From: Mycobacterium sp. GA-2829
GTDB taxonomy: Bacteria; Actinomycetota; Actinomycetes; Mycobacteriales; Mycobacteriaceae
Reading direction: 5' to 3'
NCBI RefSeq assembly: GCF_001499965.1
Contig: NZ_LQIT01000014.1
Coordinates: forward strand, 1-64,000
Length of the DNA: 64,000 nt
The notes below the pieces were generated by a model that did not search any database, had not been told where the DNA came from, and was given only the letters and a program-made list of their open reading frames with translations. The translations under genes and the position numbers were made by a program. Positions within the stretch are counted from its first letter, which is position 1; every line of letters begins with the position of its first letter. This document shows, one piece after another, positions 8,282-16,538 of the stretch.

Positions 8282-8674
8282 GTGTACTCACCACAACCAC
8301 CCCACCCCCACTTCCCTCCCGAGGGGACTACGTCGCAGAACGCTCAACTGAAGTTCTGGGCCGACGTCGCCCTGCGGGTGGTCGCCGGCACGGTCACCGC
8401 GGGGGCGGGGGCACTGTGGTTGTTCTGTGCCTATCTGGTGCTCTCATTCCGGTTCGCGCCCGGGGATCCGACCGATCCGGACAGCCCGGCATTCGACCCG
8501 CATGGGTTCGGCATCATCTTCGGAGCCGTGCTGTCACTCCCCATCGGGCTGGTGTGGGCGACAGCGTTGCCATTTGTCTTCCCCCGTGCCCTTCGGGGGC
8601 GTGTTGCCGCGTGGGCCACCCCGGCTCTGCTCGTCTTGTCGGCGGTGCTATTGCTTGCGTGGTGGACGGCGTGA
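8282..8674 (+). CDS. Small two-TM membrane protein
   Basis: 130 residues if GTG 8282 is the start, chosen because it lies seven bases after a candidate -10 box. The frame is open far upstream, where it is only a shadow of the opposite-strand gene. A proline/histidine-rich N-terminus (YSPQPPHPHFPPEG) precedes TM segments near residues 28-55, 73-98 and 108-128. There is no recognisable domain. It diverges from the 7514-8170 membrane gene, each with its own promoter. Confidence 0.55.
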   Translation: MYSPQPPHPHFPPEGTTSQNAQLKFWADVALRVVAGTVTAGAGALWLFCAYLVLSFRFAPGDPTDPDSPAFDPHGFGIIFGAVLSLPIGLVWATALPFVFPRALRGRVAAWATPALLVLSAVLLLAWWTA

Positions 8675-8820
8675 ACGTGTTGCTCCCCCGGCGAGCTGTC
8701 GCGCATGGCCACGGGCCGTAGTTGATACTCGTACGTATTACCGATAAGGGCTGGCCGACGTTGAGCAGTCGTATGCCCCGTTGACCTCCCCGACGGTCGT
8801 TGCCTGCCACACTCACCACG

Positions 8821-10487
8821 TGGACATCGCCGAGATCGCTGGCTACCGGATCATCCGCCAGCTCGGTGCGGGCGGCATGGGACAGGTCTTCCTGGTCCAG
8901 CATCCTCGACTGCCCCGCCGAGACGCACTGAAACTGCTCGACGCCGGGGTGTCGAGGAATGATGACTTTAAGGCGCGGTTCCAGCGCGAAGCTGACCTAC
9001 TCGCACAGCTCTCGCACCCGAACATCGTCACGCTGCACGACCGTGGCGAATTTCAGGGGAGACTGTGGATCACCATGGAGTTCATCGACGGCACCGACGC
9101 CGCCGAGTTGCTCAAAGCGCAGGGTCCGCTCGACCCCGCTCTCGGCATCTACCTCGTCGCTGGTGCAGCCGCCGCGCTCGATCACGCTTGGCGCAAACAG
9201 CGCATCACCCACCGCGACGTCAAGCCCGCGAACATCCTCGTCGGCATCGACGACGCCGACGGTGGCCCAGTGATCGAATCGGTGAAGCTCGCGGACTTCG
9301 GCATCGCCAAAGCCGCCGGTGAGTCAACTTCCCTCACCTCGACCGGCATGACGGTCGGCACAATGCAGTACATCAGCCCGGAAGCCATCGAAGGCGAGGA
9401 AGTCGACCACCGCTCCGACATTTACTCCCTTGGGTGCACCGCGTTCCACCTGCTGACCGGACAACCGCCGTTCACCGGTACCTCAATCGCCTCGATGATG
9501 TCGGCCCACCTGACCAAGCCAGTGCCATCAATCAGCAAGGTCGCACCCTTCCTGCCGAGAGAGATGGACTTGGTCTTTCGGCGGGCACTAGCGAAGAAGC
9601 CGGATGATCGATATCAATCTTGTGCCAAGTTCGTAGCCGCACTGCAAGAGGCGAGAGACGCCGTCGTGGATCAGGCGTTCGCACCGACCATGGCAGCGGC
9701 GGCATCGGCCAACCACACAATGGTGGCGACAGCCCCGCCGATGAAGCGAAACAACGAACGATCCGCGCAGGCGGTGGCTCCCAAACCTCGCGCTCGGACC
9801 GCCGCAGCCGTGGCGGCCAGCGTCGCCGCTGTCACAATCGTCGCCGGATCACTGGGCGTCTACTTGCTGACTAAGGCCGACACCGCTATAGCCCCGCCAG
9901 CGAGCTCTACAGAGGTCACAACCCCGACCATCGCGACCACGAGTGCGGTGCCCACAACGACTCCGCCAGTAGCGATCACGACCTCACCTACCACGACCGC
10001 AGTGGTTCTTCCGGCGTATCCGCCTGCGAATTCGGGCTGCGCCGGCACAGTCCTCTCACACTATGATTTCGAGCACCCCGTGCTTGGACCGATGCGAATC
10101 TTCCTCCTTCTCGGAGAGAACAAGTTCAGGATGGACGCGGGCTGCGTTTCAGCTGTTATGCCATCAGGAGCTGCGCTCCCTCCGACTCCGCTCGATGCAG
10201 GCCTCGGGCTAGAATTCGCTGATCCCGCCACCGATGCCACAGGAAACCTGTTCATCGAGTTCCGCTCACTTTCAGCCCATTCACCGCCGCAGGTCCTCGT
10301 GCTGGTTCCTAACCCGTACGGATTCCGCGAACTGGGCAAGGACCTCATCAACATCGAACTCGTCGGTCCCGGCGCGGACGGCAAGTACGCACTCCAACAC
10401 TCCATGAACGACTGCACACCCTCATGCGCCGAAGGAACCTGGACCGAAGAAACCCTGACCTGGGACGGCAGCGACTACATCGTGTGA
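8821..10487 (+). CDS. Transmembrane Ser/Thr protein kinase (PknB-type)
   Basis: About 555 residues from GTG 8821 (VDIAEIAGYRIIRQLG); the frame also allows a start at 8781. The kinase domain covers roughly residues 5-270: glycine loop GAGGMGQV, catalytic lysine in DALKLL, HRDVKPANI catalytic loop with an RD pair, DFG in KLADFGIAK, and an activation loop ending ISPEA. A Thr/Pro/Ala-rich juxtamembrane stretch, one TM (AAVTIVAGSLGVYLL) and a Thr/Pro-rich linker lead to an extracytoplasmic domain of about 160 residues with cysteines (SGCAGTV, AGCVSAV, NDCTPSCAEG). It is probably an active RD kinase with an unusual sensor that lacks PASTA repeats. Its substrates are unknown; the threonine-rich repeats of the EspI-like protein at 31707 are one candidate. 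Confidence 0.85.
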
Positions 10488-10525
10488 CATGCCCCCTCCG
10501 GCCGCTCCATACGTGCTGACCTCAG

Positions 10526-11893
10526 TCAAGTACCGACCTCAGAATTCCTCGGCGTCAAGGTCGCAGCCCTCAACTCGTCCAAATACTCCACAAATTCGGT
10601 CCACTCCATGAGATCCACCATCTGGCCCGGGGTGCCGCGCACCAACAGGCGCGCCTGCCCCATGTTGCGCGGGCTGAGTTCCTCGGGTTCGAAGGCGTTG
10701 CCGAAGTCGCGGTTTGTTGTTCGTTCGTCGTGGTTGTGTCCATAGGACTGTGTGCTGCGGGTCGTCTTGCCGCCCCAGAACGCTGCCGCCCGCATCAGTT
10801 CCTCCTCGTGGGCGCCGTACATGATGAGCGTGGCGGGTACGACGTCGCGAATCGCGCGGCCCTGCAGCGCACCGTAGATGACGTCGAGTTGCGAACTCGC
10901 CTGCGCGGCAGCGCAAATCGACACGCCAAGGCCTCGTGCTTCGGCGAAGTACTGCAGGATCTTCGGCAGCGGTGTGTTGGGGAGCTCGTCGAGGAATAAG
11001 CCCAGACGCGGGTACTGCTCCCATTGCGACACCTTTACGCGCTGCCGGTGGATCAGCTGTTCCATCAGCGTCACCGCAAGCGGTGCGACCGTGCCGTCGG
11101 CCGGGGACAGTACGTAGAGAGTGGTCCCGGGTTCGTCGAGCACCGTGGGGTCGAAGGGCGGCAGTCCCCGGTCGCGGATGGAGGTACGCAGCCATGCCGT
11201 GAGAGCCTTGGTTACCGTCATCTTGACCGAGTCGCGTTGCTTGTCAACCATATTGAGCACACCACGCACACGCGCCTCGAAGAGCGTGTTGCCACACCAC
11301 AACGCGGCGGTGACCCAGGAGGGTTCGGTGCTGACCTGCTGGGGCCACTGCAGCGGCACGGTGACGTCTTCGGCGGCCTCGAGGACCCAGTGCATGCCCA
11401 TCCCGGTGGCGCCGGGGCTCGCGGCGAACAGCAGGCAGGTCAGCGGCGCGAACGCCAAATTCTCCCACATGCCGTTGTCCACGGCCGGCGCCTGCGCGCC
11501 GGCGAAGCCGACCGACGACATGCTCAGCAGGGTTTCGACGGTGGCCTGAGCGTCCTCAAGCGTGCCGATAAGCTCGGTGGGGTCGTAGCGGCACCGGGTG
11601 AACTCACTCGGGTAATGCGGCGGCACAATAGGTCTCAAATCCAACAGCAGCGACCGGCCCCAGCGTCGGGACGCTACCATCTGCATCAGGTCGTCCTTAC
11701 TCGAGGACACCACCGCTGGTCCCGGCCACAACACGGCACCGGGCGCGAGCCAACGTCGGGTCTTACCGGTGCCCGGCGGCGCCAGCCCTAGGATGTGCGG
11801 CGCGGTCTGGAGTGGAACCGGCCGGTCCAAGCGGTGATCAGTGACCCACCCGCCGAACGGAGTGAGTGGTGCACGGAAGTCGTCGACGCCCAC
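10526..11893 (-). CDS. T4SS coupling ATPase (VirD4/TraD-like), no N-terminal TM
   Basis: 455 residues from GTG 11893, six bases after a -10 box (GTG 11896 is in frame and equally near). Walker A (LGLAPPGTGKTRRW) is near residue 40 and Walker B (LGLFLDELPNTPL) near residue 300, followed by GVSICAAAQASSQLD, as in VirD4/TraG proteins. It presents the relaxase-DNA complex to the channel. Unlike classical VirD4 it starts almost directly with the ATPase domain and has no N-terminal membrane segments, so it is either soluble or anchored by a partner. It is transcribed alone, away from the T4SS operon, but from the same promoter class. No relaxase gene is visible nearby. Confidence 0.85.
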   Translation of the reverse strand: MGVDDFRAPLTPFGGWVTDHRLDRPVPLQTAPHILGLAPPGTGKTRRWLAPGAVLWPGPAVVSSSKDDLMQMVASRRWGRSLLLDLRPIVPPHYPSEFTRCRYDPTELIGTLEDAQATVETLLSMSSVGFAGAQAPAVDNGMWENLAFAPLTCLLFAASPGATGMGMHWVLEAAEDVTVPLQWPQQVSTEPSWVTAALWCGNTLFEARVRGVLNMVDKQRDSVKMTVTKALTAWLRTSIRDRGLPPFDPTVLDEPGTTLYVLSPADGTVAPLAVTLMEQLIHRQRVKVSQWEQYPRLGLFLDELPNTPLPKILQYFAEARGLGVSICAAAQASSQLDVIYGALQGRAIRDVVPATLIMYGAHEEELMRAAAFWGGKTTRSTQSYGHNHDERTTNRDFGNAFEPEELSPRNMGQARLLVRGTPGQMVDLMEWTEFVEYLDELRAATLTPRNSEVGT

Positions 11894-11899
11894 CACCCA

Positions 11900-11940
11900 A
11901 ACCTAAGGGCGCCGGTTGCATCTCATGTGCAGCAATCTTC
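11900..11940 (-). promoter_or_regulatory. Regulon-type leaderless promoter of the coupling ATPase
   Basis: On the minus strand: GAAGATTGCTGCA (11928-11940), 22 bases, TAGGTT (11900-11905), six bases, GTG 11893. The upstream element differs from the consensus at two specified positions. Confidence 0.7.
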
Positions 11941-12055
11941 AAAGGCCTCACGCGTCCACGTAGCACGCCGGTCATCTCCCCGTTCATCGCCGAGGCCCGC
12001 GTCCAGCGCGGTCTCCTGGCTCAGTTGCTCGGCCGGATGAACTTCGCGGACACCG

Positions 12056-12217
12056 ATGACTAGGGCAGGCCGCAAGATCGAGCGATTGAAGCGGCAGCCG
12101 ACTGCGTCGAGTTCGTCGGTGACGGTGATCGATCTCATCTACCGCCGCCTGACCGGCGATGCGACCGGCAAGGCACCAACTGGAAGGGCGAGCAATGACA
12201 TACGCCAAGGCCGCTGA
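12056..12217 (+). CDS. Possible 53-residue phage-derived ORF
   Basis: ATG 12056 overlaps the stop of an upstream open frame that ends in FIAEARVQRGLLAQLLGRMNFADTDD (TAG 12061-12063), and its 3' end overlaps the head-tail connector start at 12195. The product is short and basic (GRKIERLKRQPTASSSSVTV). Tight overlaps are typical of phage structural operons, so both frames may be remnants of the genes preceding the connector. I cannot assign a function and confidence is low. Confidence 0.3.
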   Translation: MTRAGRKIERLKRQPTASSSSVTVIDLIYRRLTGDATGKAPTGRASNDIRQGR

Positions 12218-12596
12218 CGTTCGGGCTGTCCTCGGTCGAGCGATGACCCCCGAGGAGACGGCGCTTGTCGAGCGCCGACTGGCTCAGGTGGAGCGGATGA
12301 TCGTCCGCAGGATCCCAGACCTGGCCGATCAGATCGACTCCGGAGATCTGGACGAGGCCGACGTGATCGACATCGAGGCTGAGGCCGTGCTGAGGCTCCT
12401 CCGCAACCCCGAGGGCTACGCCTCGGAGTCGGACGGAACGTACTCGTATCAGTTCAACCGCGAGACGGCCCCCGGCCGGCTCGAGATCTTCGCGGAGGAG
12501 TGGGAACGGCTCGGCATCAAGCCGAGTCGGATGTTCTCGATCACGCCCAACATTATTGCGCCCAAGCGGTATACATCGATTCACACTGGAGGCTGA
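12195..12596 (+). CDS. Phage head-to-tail connector protein (Gp19/Gp15-like)
   Basis: 133 residues from ATG 12195 with GGAAGGG upstream. It is helical at the N-terminus (MTYAKAADVRAVLGRAMTPEETALVERRLAQVE), followed by IVRRIPDLADQI and a GTYSYQFNRE segment near residue 85, the pattern of small mycobacteriophage head-tail connector proteins. The next gene, two bases downstream, is a stopper-like protein, as in phage morphogenesis operons. No capsid, portal, tail or integrase genes accompany it, so this is a phage fragment captured by the element. Confidence 0.65.
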   Translation: MTYAKAADVRAVLGRAMTPEETALVERRLAQVERMIVRRIPDLADQIDSGDLDEADVIDIEAEAVLRLLRNPEGYASESDGTYSYQFNRETAPGRLEIFAEEWERLGIKPSRMFSITPNIIAPKRYTSIHTGG

Positions 12597-12597
12597 C

Positions 12598-12936
12598 GTG
12601 TCGCTTCTCAACCGAGGGACCGAGACCGTCAAGGTCTTCCAAGAGGTCCAGACCCCGGATGCCGACTCAGACGGCAACAAGATCACCCGAGCGGCCAGGG
12701 TGGGCACGCTCGTCAGCGCCGTGGTTCAGCCGATCGGCGCTCCGACCGAGAACCAGGACGGCGGGTTCAACACCGAGAGCCGATACCGGCTCCGGTTGAT
12801 CAACTACCCGAGCATCCTTGGGGCTCAGTCGCAGATCGAGTGGCGCGGCAAGCCGTACTCCATCGTCGGGGACGCGATGATCTACAGCGGGAGCCGCCGA
12901 ACGGCTCACGTCGACCATGTCATGGCGCGGCGTTGA
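12598..12936 (+). CDS. Phage head-to-tail stopper-like protein
   Basis: 112 residues from GTG 12598, just after the preceding stop. Predicted mostly beta (VKVFQEVQTPDADSDGNK, RVGTLVSAVVQPIG, YRLRLINYP, QIEWRGKPYSIVGDAMIYSGSRRTAHVDHVMAR). The repeated beta pattern and the position after a connector fit the stopper or minor tail-joining proteins of siphoviruses. It ends the phage fragment and is followed by a strong hairpin. A role outside virion assembly is unlikely unless it has been repurposed. Confidence 0.6.
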   Translation: MSLLNRGTETVKVFQEVQTPDADSDGNKITRAARVGTLVSAVVQPIGAPTENQDGGFNTESRYRLRLINYPSILGAQSQIEWRGKPYSIVGDAMIYSGSRRTAHVDHVMARR

Positions 12937-13475
12937 GTCCAGGTGTCCCGCACTGCAGCGTGTCACGCGCCCCGAGAATCGACGCGGTCGGCGAAGTCGC
13001 AACCCGCAAAAACCAGAAGGCCACGACATGTGTCGTGGCCTTCTGCCCCGCCGTACGGTTGCACCCAGTACGGCATTCACTTGGATGTCAACGCCCAAGG
13101 TTGAAGTTGGAGAGTTCGATCCTGGACGAGACGTTGTCCACGGTAGAAGCTTGCCCAGGCTGGGTCAAGCACAGACACAACCCTGGGACCAAGAAGTCAA
13201 ATTGCTGTGTCAAGGGGATTGACGTATGCGTGGAGTTACATGCATCCTTTGACCAGGGAACAAACCCCTTGTTCCCCGTCTGAACCTCTGAGTATTCGCC
13301 GGTTGCACCCCGGTGTCAGTGGGGACGGCTCACTTGGAAAGGGCCCCTGGTGGGGCGTAGGAGAGTATCTAACTTCGCTCGCGGGGTCTCGGTGTCTCCA
13401 CGATCGCAGGCTTCACGTCCGCCAGGGGCTTCTTCCTCCATCCGCGCGAGGCGCGGAGAAGGAGCGTGGCTCAGA
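12937..13475. other. Gene-free interval after the phage fragment
   Basis: 539 bases without a convincing gene. It holds the hairpin at 13015-13044 and a perfect 8-bp inverted repeat (GGGAACAA/TTGTTCCC, 13256-13276). The remaining open frames have no coding character that I trust. Confidence 0.5.
13015..13044 (+). terminator. Strong hairpin downstream of phage genes
   Basis: AGAAGGCCACGACA and TGTCGTGGCCTTCT form a perfect 14-bp stem with a two-base loop, about 80 bases after the stopper gene. There is no T-tract after it, as is common for mycobacterial terminators. Confidence 0.6.
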
Positions 13476-13790
13476 ATGACCACGATCGATTGCCCCGAAG
13501 TATTCGATTACCCCGACGGGTCCGATGACCAGAAGGTCTCCCGAACCAAGATCGCGTGGATGGCTACGGCCGTCTCGGTCACATTGACCGTCGCCGGCGG
13601 ATTGGCTTTGCATGAGGGTCCGATTTTTGAAATCCACGAGTTGCACTTCTTCAGTGACAACGAGGTGATCGATCAGAACTTCGAGATCGATCCTGGAATC
13701 GTGACGAAGTCACTGCCGCCGCCGCCGGAAGTCTTACCGGAACCGGAACCGGTCGTAATTTTCCTCCCTCCAGAGTGCGGCTGCGCTTAA
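13476..13790 (+). CDS. Small single-TM protein of unknown function
   Basis: 104 residues from ATG 13476. An acidic N-terminus (CPEVFDYPDGSDDQ) precedes one TM (IAWMATAVSVTLTVAGGLAL). The C-terminal part is acidic and proline-rich (SLPPPPEVLPEPEPVVIFLPPECGCA) with a terminal CGC pair. A canonical terminator follows 14 bases later, which supports a real transcript. I do not recognise the family. It may belong to the neighbouring phage fragment or to the plasmid envelope machinery. Confidence 0.55.
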   Translation: MTTIDCPEVFDYPDGSDDQKVSRTKIAWMATAVSVTLTVAGGLALHEGPIFEIHELHFFSDNEVIDQNFEIDPGIVTKSLPPPPEVLPEPEPVVIFLPPECGCA

Positions 13791-13804
13791 TACTGATTGC
13801 AAAA

Positions 13805-13836
13805 GCCCCCAGGTCATCGAGACCTGGGGGCGTTTT
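13805..13836 (+). terminator. Rho-independent terminator
   Basis: GCCCCCAGGTC (13805-13815) pairs perfectly with GACCTGGGGGC (13821-13831) across a five-base loop and is followed by GTTTTT. It terminates the gene at 13476 and is the most canonical terminator in the window. Confidence 0.85.
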
Positions 13837-14061
13837 TCATTCCACGGGATCTGCGATGTATTGCTACACGTTCGGATACACAGTTGGCACGATCGCGTCG
13901 ACGAGCTGGTGCGGGCAAGGCCGCGCGCTCTTGGCGCGAACTGTCCTCTCGAAAGGCCCCACTGAAGTGTTAGGGCGCGCGGAGTGGCCGCAGCGAAGGG
14001 GAGAGCGCCTACGAGTGCGCCGTCGTGACTCAAGCCGTCAGTGAGCGCCGGCAGAGGTCCG

Positions 14062-14223
14062 TCAGCGGGACTCGGCGAGCTTCTGCACCCGCGGGTCGAC
14101 CGGCCTGCCGGTCTTCTTGCTCGCCGCGACGGCGGCACGGGCCGCGGCCTTGCGCACAGCCAGGCTACGGACCGCCGGCTGGCGGCGTTCCGTGCTTGTC
14201 GTCGGTGTCTGCTGTGTCGCCAC
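14062..14223 (-). CDS. Small basic protein overlapping the preceding gene
   Basis: 53 residues from GTG 14223 (VATQQTPTTSTERR), starting inside the last 59 bases of the 14165-14521 gene in another frame. It is very basic and Ala-rich, ending KKTGRPVDPRVQKLAESR, and probably helical. The out-of-frame overlap suggests translational coupling. No family is recognised; the basic character would allow nucleic-acid binding. Confidence 0.45.
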   Translation of the reverse strand: MATQQTPTTSTERRQPAVRSLAVRKAAARAAVAASKKTGRPVDPRVQKLAESR

Positions 14224-14521
14224 CGTCGCCCTCCTGCTCCGCTGAACCCAACGCTGCATGTTCCGCGATGACCTGCACGATGTCGGAGTCGTCGCTTGTG
14301 GCCAGTGTAGAGCGCTGCAGCGTCTCCAGCATCCGCCATCCGAGCTGGGCCTGCGCGTCGTCGGGGCTGAACGTGCGCTCGAAGGCCCAGGTCGTGCGGC
14401 GCCACCACTCGCTGCGTCGGTCGGCCCGGTTCTTCTGCTGCCAAGTCACGATGACACCGATCGCGGCCAGGCCGCCGACGATCAGAGTCACCCAGGCTTG
14501 AGCCGGCACGGTCGGAAGCAT
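14165..14521 (-). CDS. Single-TM membrane protein, divergent from the T7SS toxin module
   Basis: 118 residues from ATG 14521. One N-terminal TM (AWVTLIVGGLAAIGVIVTW), a basic segment (QQKNRADRRSEWWRRTTWAFERTF), a helical region (DDAQAQLGWRMLETLQRSTL) and an acidic tail. The frame is open upstream but only as a shadow of the opposite strand. It diverges from the EspC-like gene at 14691. Function is unknown. The same topology is common in small actinobacterial accessory proteins. Confidence 0.6.
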   Translation of the reverse strand: MLPTVPAQAWVTLIVGGLAAIGVIVTWQQKNRADRRSEWWRRTTWAFERTFSPDDAQAQLGWRMLETLQRSTLATSDDSDIVQVIAEHAALGSAEQEGDGGDTADTDDKHGTPPAGGP

Positions 14522-14615
14522 ACCGGCGGGCAACCATGCGACAAGATCACCGGCCCGACGTTCAGACGATCCCTCGACGCGTCCAGGCCGAAGTCGCGCC
14601 CTCTTAGCCACCCGC

Positions 14616-14655
14616 GGAATTAGTGCACACGCCTCGCCGCCACCGCCGGTAGAGT
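14616..14655 (+). promoter_or_regulatory. Regulon-type promoter of the T7SS toxin module
   Basis: GGAATTAGTGCA (14616-14627), exactly 22 bases, TAGAGT (14650-14655), then a leader carrying GAGGAG before ATG 14691. It ties the effector module to the same promoter class as the ESX genes. Confidence 0.7.
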
Positions 14656-14690
14656 CGTCGTTCAGCAAACCCGACGTGAGGAGTGTGACG

Positions 14691-15005
14691 ATGACGTGGG
14701 TCGACCCCGACGTGCTCCATTCCGGTGCCGCCGGCTCCCAGGACGCGGGCGCCCACGTGGGCGCCGGCGCTGCGCGGCTGTCGTCTGCCGAGCCGCCGAT
14801 GAAGATCTTCGGCGACTTCACCGACGCGCACATCTTCCACAGCCAGGTCCGGACCCACCGCAACATGCACGCCGACGTCATGCGCCAGCACGACCGCGTC
14901 CTCAACGACGTCGGCACCAAGGCACACGCCGCCGCGGACGGGTTCGTCGACGTGGATCGGGAGAACGCCGACCGGATCGGCTCGGTCCGCCCGCAGGCGC
15001 TGTAG
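14691..15005 (+). CDS. EspC/DUF2580-like T7SS partner protein
   Basis: 104 residues from ATG 14691, preceded by GAGGAG. It is predicted to be almost entirely helical, with the size and layout of EspC/EspF-type (DUF2580) ESX substrates. A C-terminal FVDVDRENAD segment sits where these proteins carry the YxxxD/E export signal, with Phe in place of Tyr. The effector-like gene starts three bases after its stop. By analogy with paired ESX substrates it probably forms a helical heterodimer or chaperone complex with that effector. A second family member, with an intact YEDQD, is at 54319. Confidence 0.65.
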   Translation: MTWVDPDVLHSGAAGSQDAGAHVGAGAARLSSAEPPMKIFGDFTDAHIFHSQVRTHRNMHADVMRQHDRVLNDVGTKAHAAADGFVDVDRENADRIGSVRPQAL

Positions 15006-15008
15006 GCG

Positions 15009-16538
15009 GTGGGGACGACACCAGGGCCGCCCGGACTGCTCTACCTCAGCTACGGGGACTTGGTCGCCGCGGCCGGCGGTGACCCGTGGGCGGTTAACAA
15101 AACGCTACAGGACGGCGACCCCGGCGAGATCGCCGAACTGGCCCGCGCGTTCTACCTCGCCGGAACCTGTACTCAGGAGACCTTCGACGCATTCAACAAC
15201 GCGCAGAAGCGCTTCCAGGAGTCGTGGAACCGCGAGACCGGCGACCATCCGATCAACGACTCCGCCGAGGTGCAGCGCGCGCAAACCCAGCTGCACATCC
15301 AGAAGGATGAACTCGACAACATCGGTGTCGAGCTCATGGAGGTCTCCGCGTCGCTGGCCGCCGCACAGGTCGCCGCCGAGCCGTCGATCATGCAGCTCAA
15401 CAACGCGCTGACCACCATCGACGCCCAGATCGGCACCGCCATCGCCAACAAATCCGACCAGGCCACTGTCGATCGGCTCGTCGAGAACGCACGCACCGTC
15501 ACCCGCAACACGCTCGCCACCGTCACTGGCGTGCGCGACGACTACGCCAACGTCCTCAGCGGCGCCACCACCCGCATGCAAGGCATCGAAGGCTACAACC
15601 CCGACATCCTCGAAGGCGTCGCCGGCGACGGCACCAAGACGCAGTGGGAACAGTCCCAGGACGCCGCCGAGCAATACGGGCGGACCCAACGCGCGGCCGA
15701 CCAGGCGCTGGTCGACTCCGGTGGTCCGATGACCCCGGAGAAGCAGGCGGCGCTCCATCGGCTCCAGGACTACGCCACCGTCACCGACCCCCAGGCCGAC
15801 CCGACCGCGCGCTACTACGCCGGCGAACGGCTCGACGACTACCAGACCTCCCGCCAGCAGGGCCCATTCGCGCCGGACCCCATCCTCGGGATGACACCGC
15901 AGCAGCGCGCCCGGCAGCGCCTCGCGCTGCAGCAGCAACTCGAACGCGGCTGGCCCGAACTCGGTATCGCCGGCGTCAGCCGCGACCAGGCCACGTCACT
16001 GCTGGACATGGCCGAGGACCAGTCGAAGGCCCTAACGGTGCAGAAAGCCGTGGAGCTGCTGCAGCAGCAGGGCATGAGCCAGGGCGGCGCGATCGCCACC
16101 GTCGACGCGCTCTCCAAAGGCATGACGTGGGAAGAGTTGGGCCAGTACGGCAACAACATCCTCGGACACCCGGGCCAGGGCATCGAATGGGCCACCAAGC
16201 TCGAGGACATGGGCCGGCACAACCTCGTCGTCCAGAACGCCGACGACGTCGCCGCGCTGGGCCGCATCGGCAAGAACATGGGCATCGCCGGCGATGTGCT
16301 GCAAACCGCGCTCACCCTCGATGCCATCTACAACGACGGCGCGCCGGCTGGCCTCGAGCTCACCAAACTGGGCGGAAACCTCGGCGGTGGAACAGCTTTA
16401 GCCGCGGGCGGCGCCGTAGTCGGCGGGATCTTCTTCGGCCCGCCCGGCGCCCTGATCCTCGGCGCGATCGGCTCGTACGTCGGCGGCAAGTATGGCGAGC
16501 AGGGCGCTGAGGCGATGTACAACTGGGCGACCAAGTGA
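15009..16538 (+). CDS. Predicted T7SS-exported effector with glycine-rich membrane-active C-terminus
   Basis: 509 residues from GTG 15009. Residues 20-115 (GDPWAVNKTLQDGDPGEIAE, then RFQESWNRETGDHPINDSAE) match the helical WXG-like N-terminal domain found on mycobacterial T7SS-linked toxins and Rv0963c-like proteins. The middle is helical and Gln-rich. Residues about 455-490 form two hydrophobic, glycine-rich segments (ALAAGGAVVGGIFFGPPGAL and LGAIGSYVGG) resembling the hairpin of pore-forming bacteriocins. No nuclease, NADase or other enzymatic motif is seen. An EspC-like partner lies just upstream, and a multi-TM protein starts on a GTGA overlap just downstream, as expected of an immunity gene. 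The pore-forming role is inference. Confidence 0.6.
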   Translation: MGTTPGPPGLLYLSYGDLVAAAGGDPWAVNKTLQDGDPGEIAELARAFYLAGTCTQETFDAFNNAQKRFQESWNRETGDHPINDSAEVQRAQTQLHIQKDELDNIGVELMEVSASLAAAQVAAEPSIMQLNNALTTIDAQIGTAIANKSDQATVDRLVENARTVTRNTLATVTGVRDDYANVLSGATTRMQGIEGYNPDILEGVAGDGTKTQWEQSQDAAEQYGRTQRAADQALVDSGGPMTPEKQAALHRLQDYATVTDPQADPTARYYAGERLDDYQTSRQQGPFAPDPILGMTPQQRARQRLALQQQLERGWPELGIAGVSRDQATSLLDMAEDQSKALTVQKAVELLQQQGMSQGGAIATVDALSKGMTWEELGQYGNNILGHPGQGIEWATKLEDMGRHNLVVQNADDVAALGRIGKNMGIAGDVLQTALTLDAIYNDGAPAGLELTKLGGNLGGGTALAAGGAVVGGIFFGPPGALILGAIGSYVGGKYGEQGAEAMYNWATK

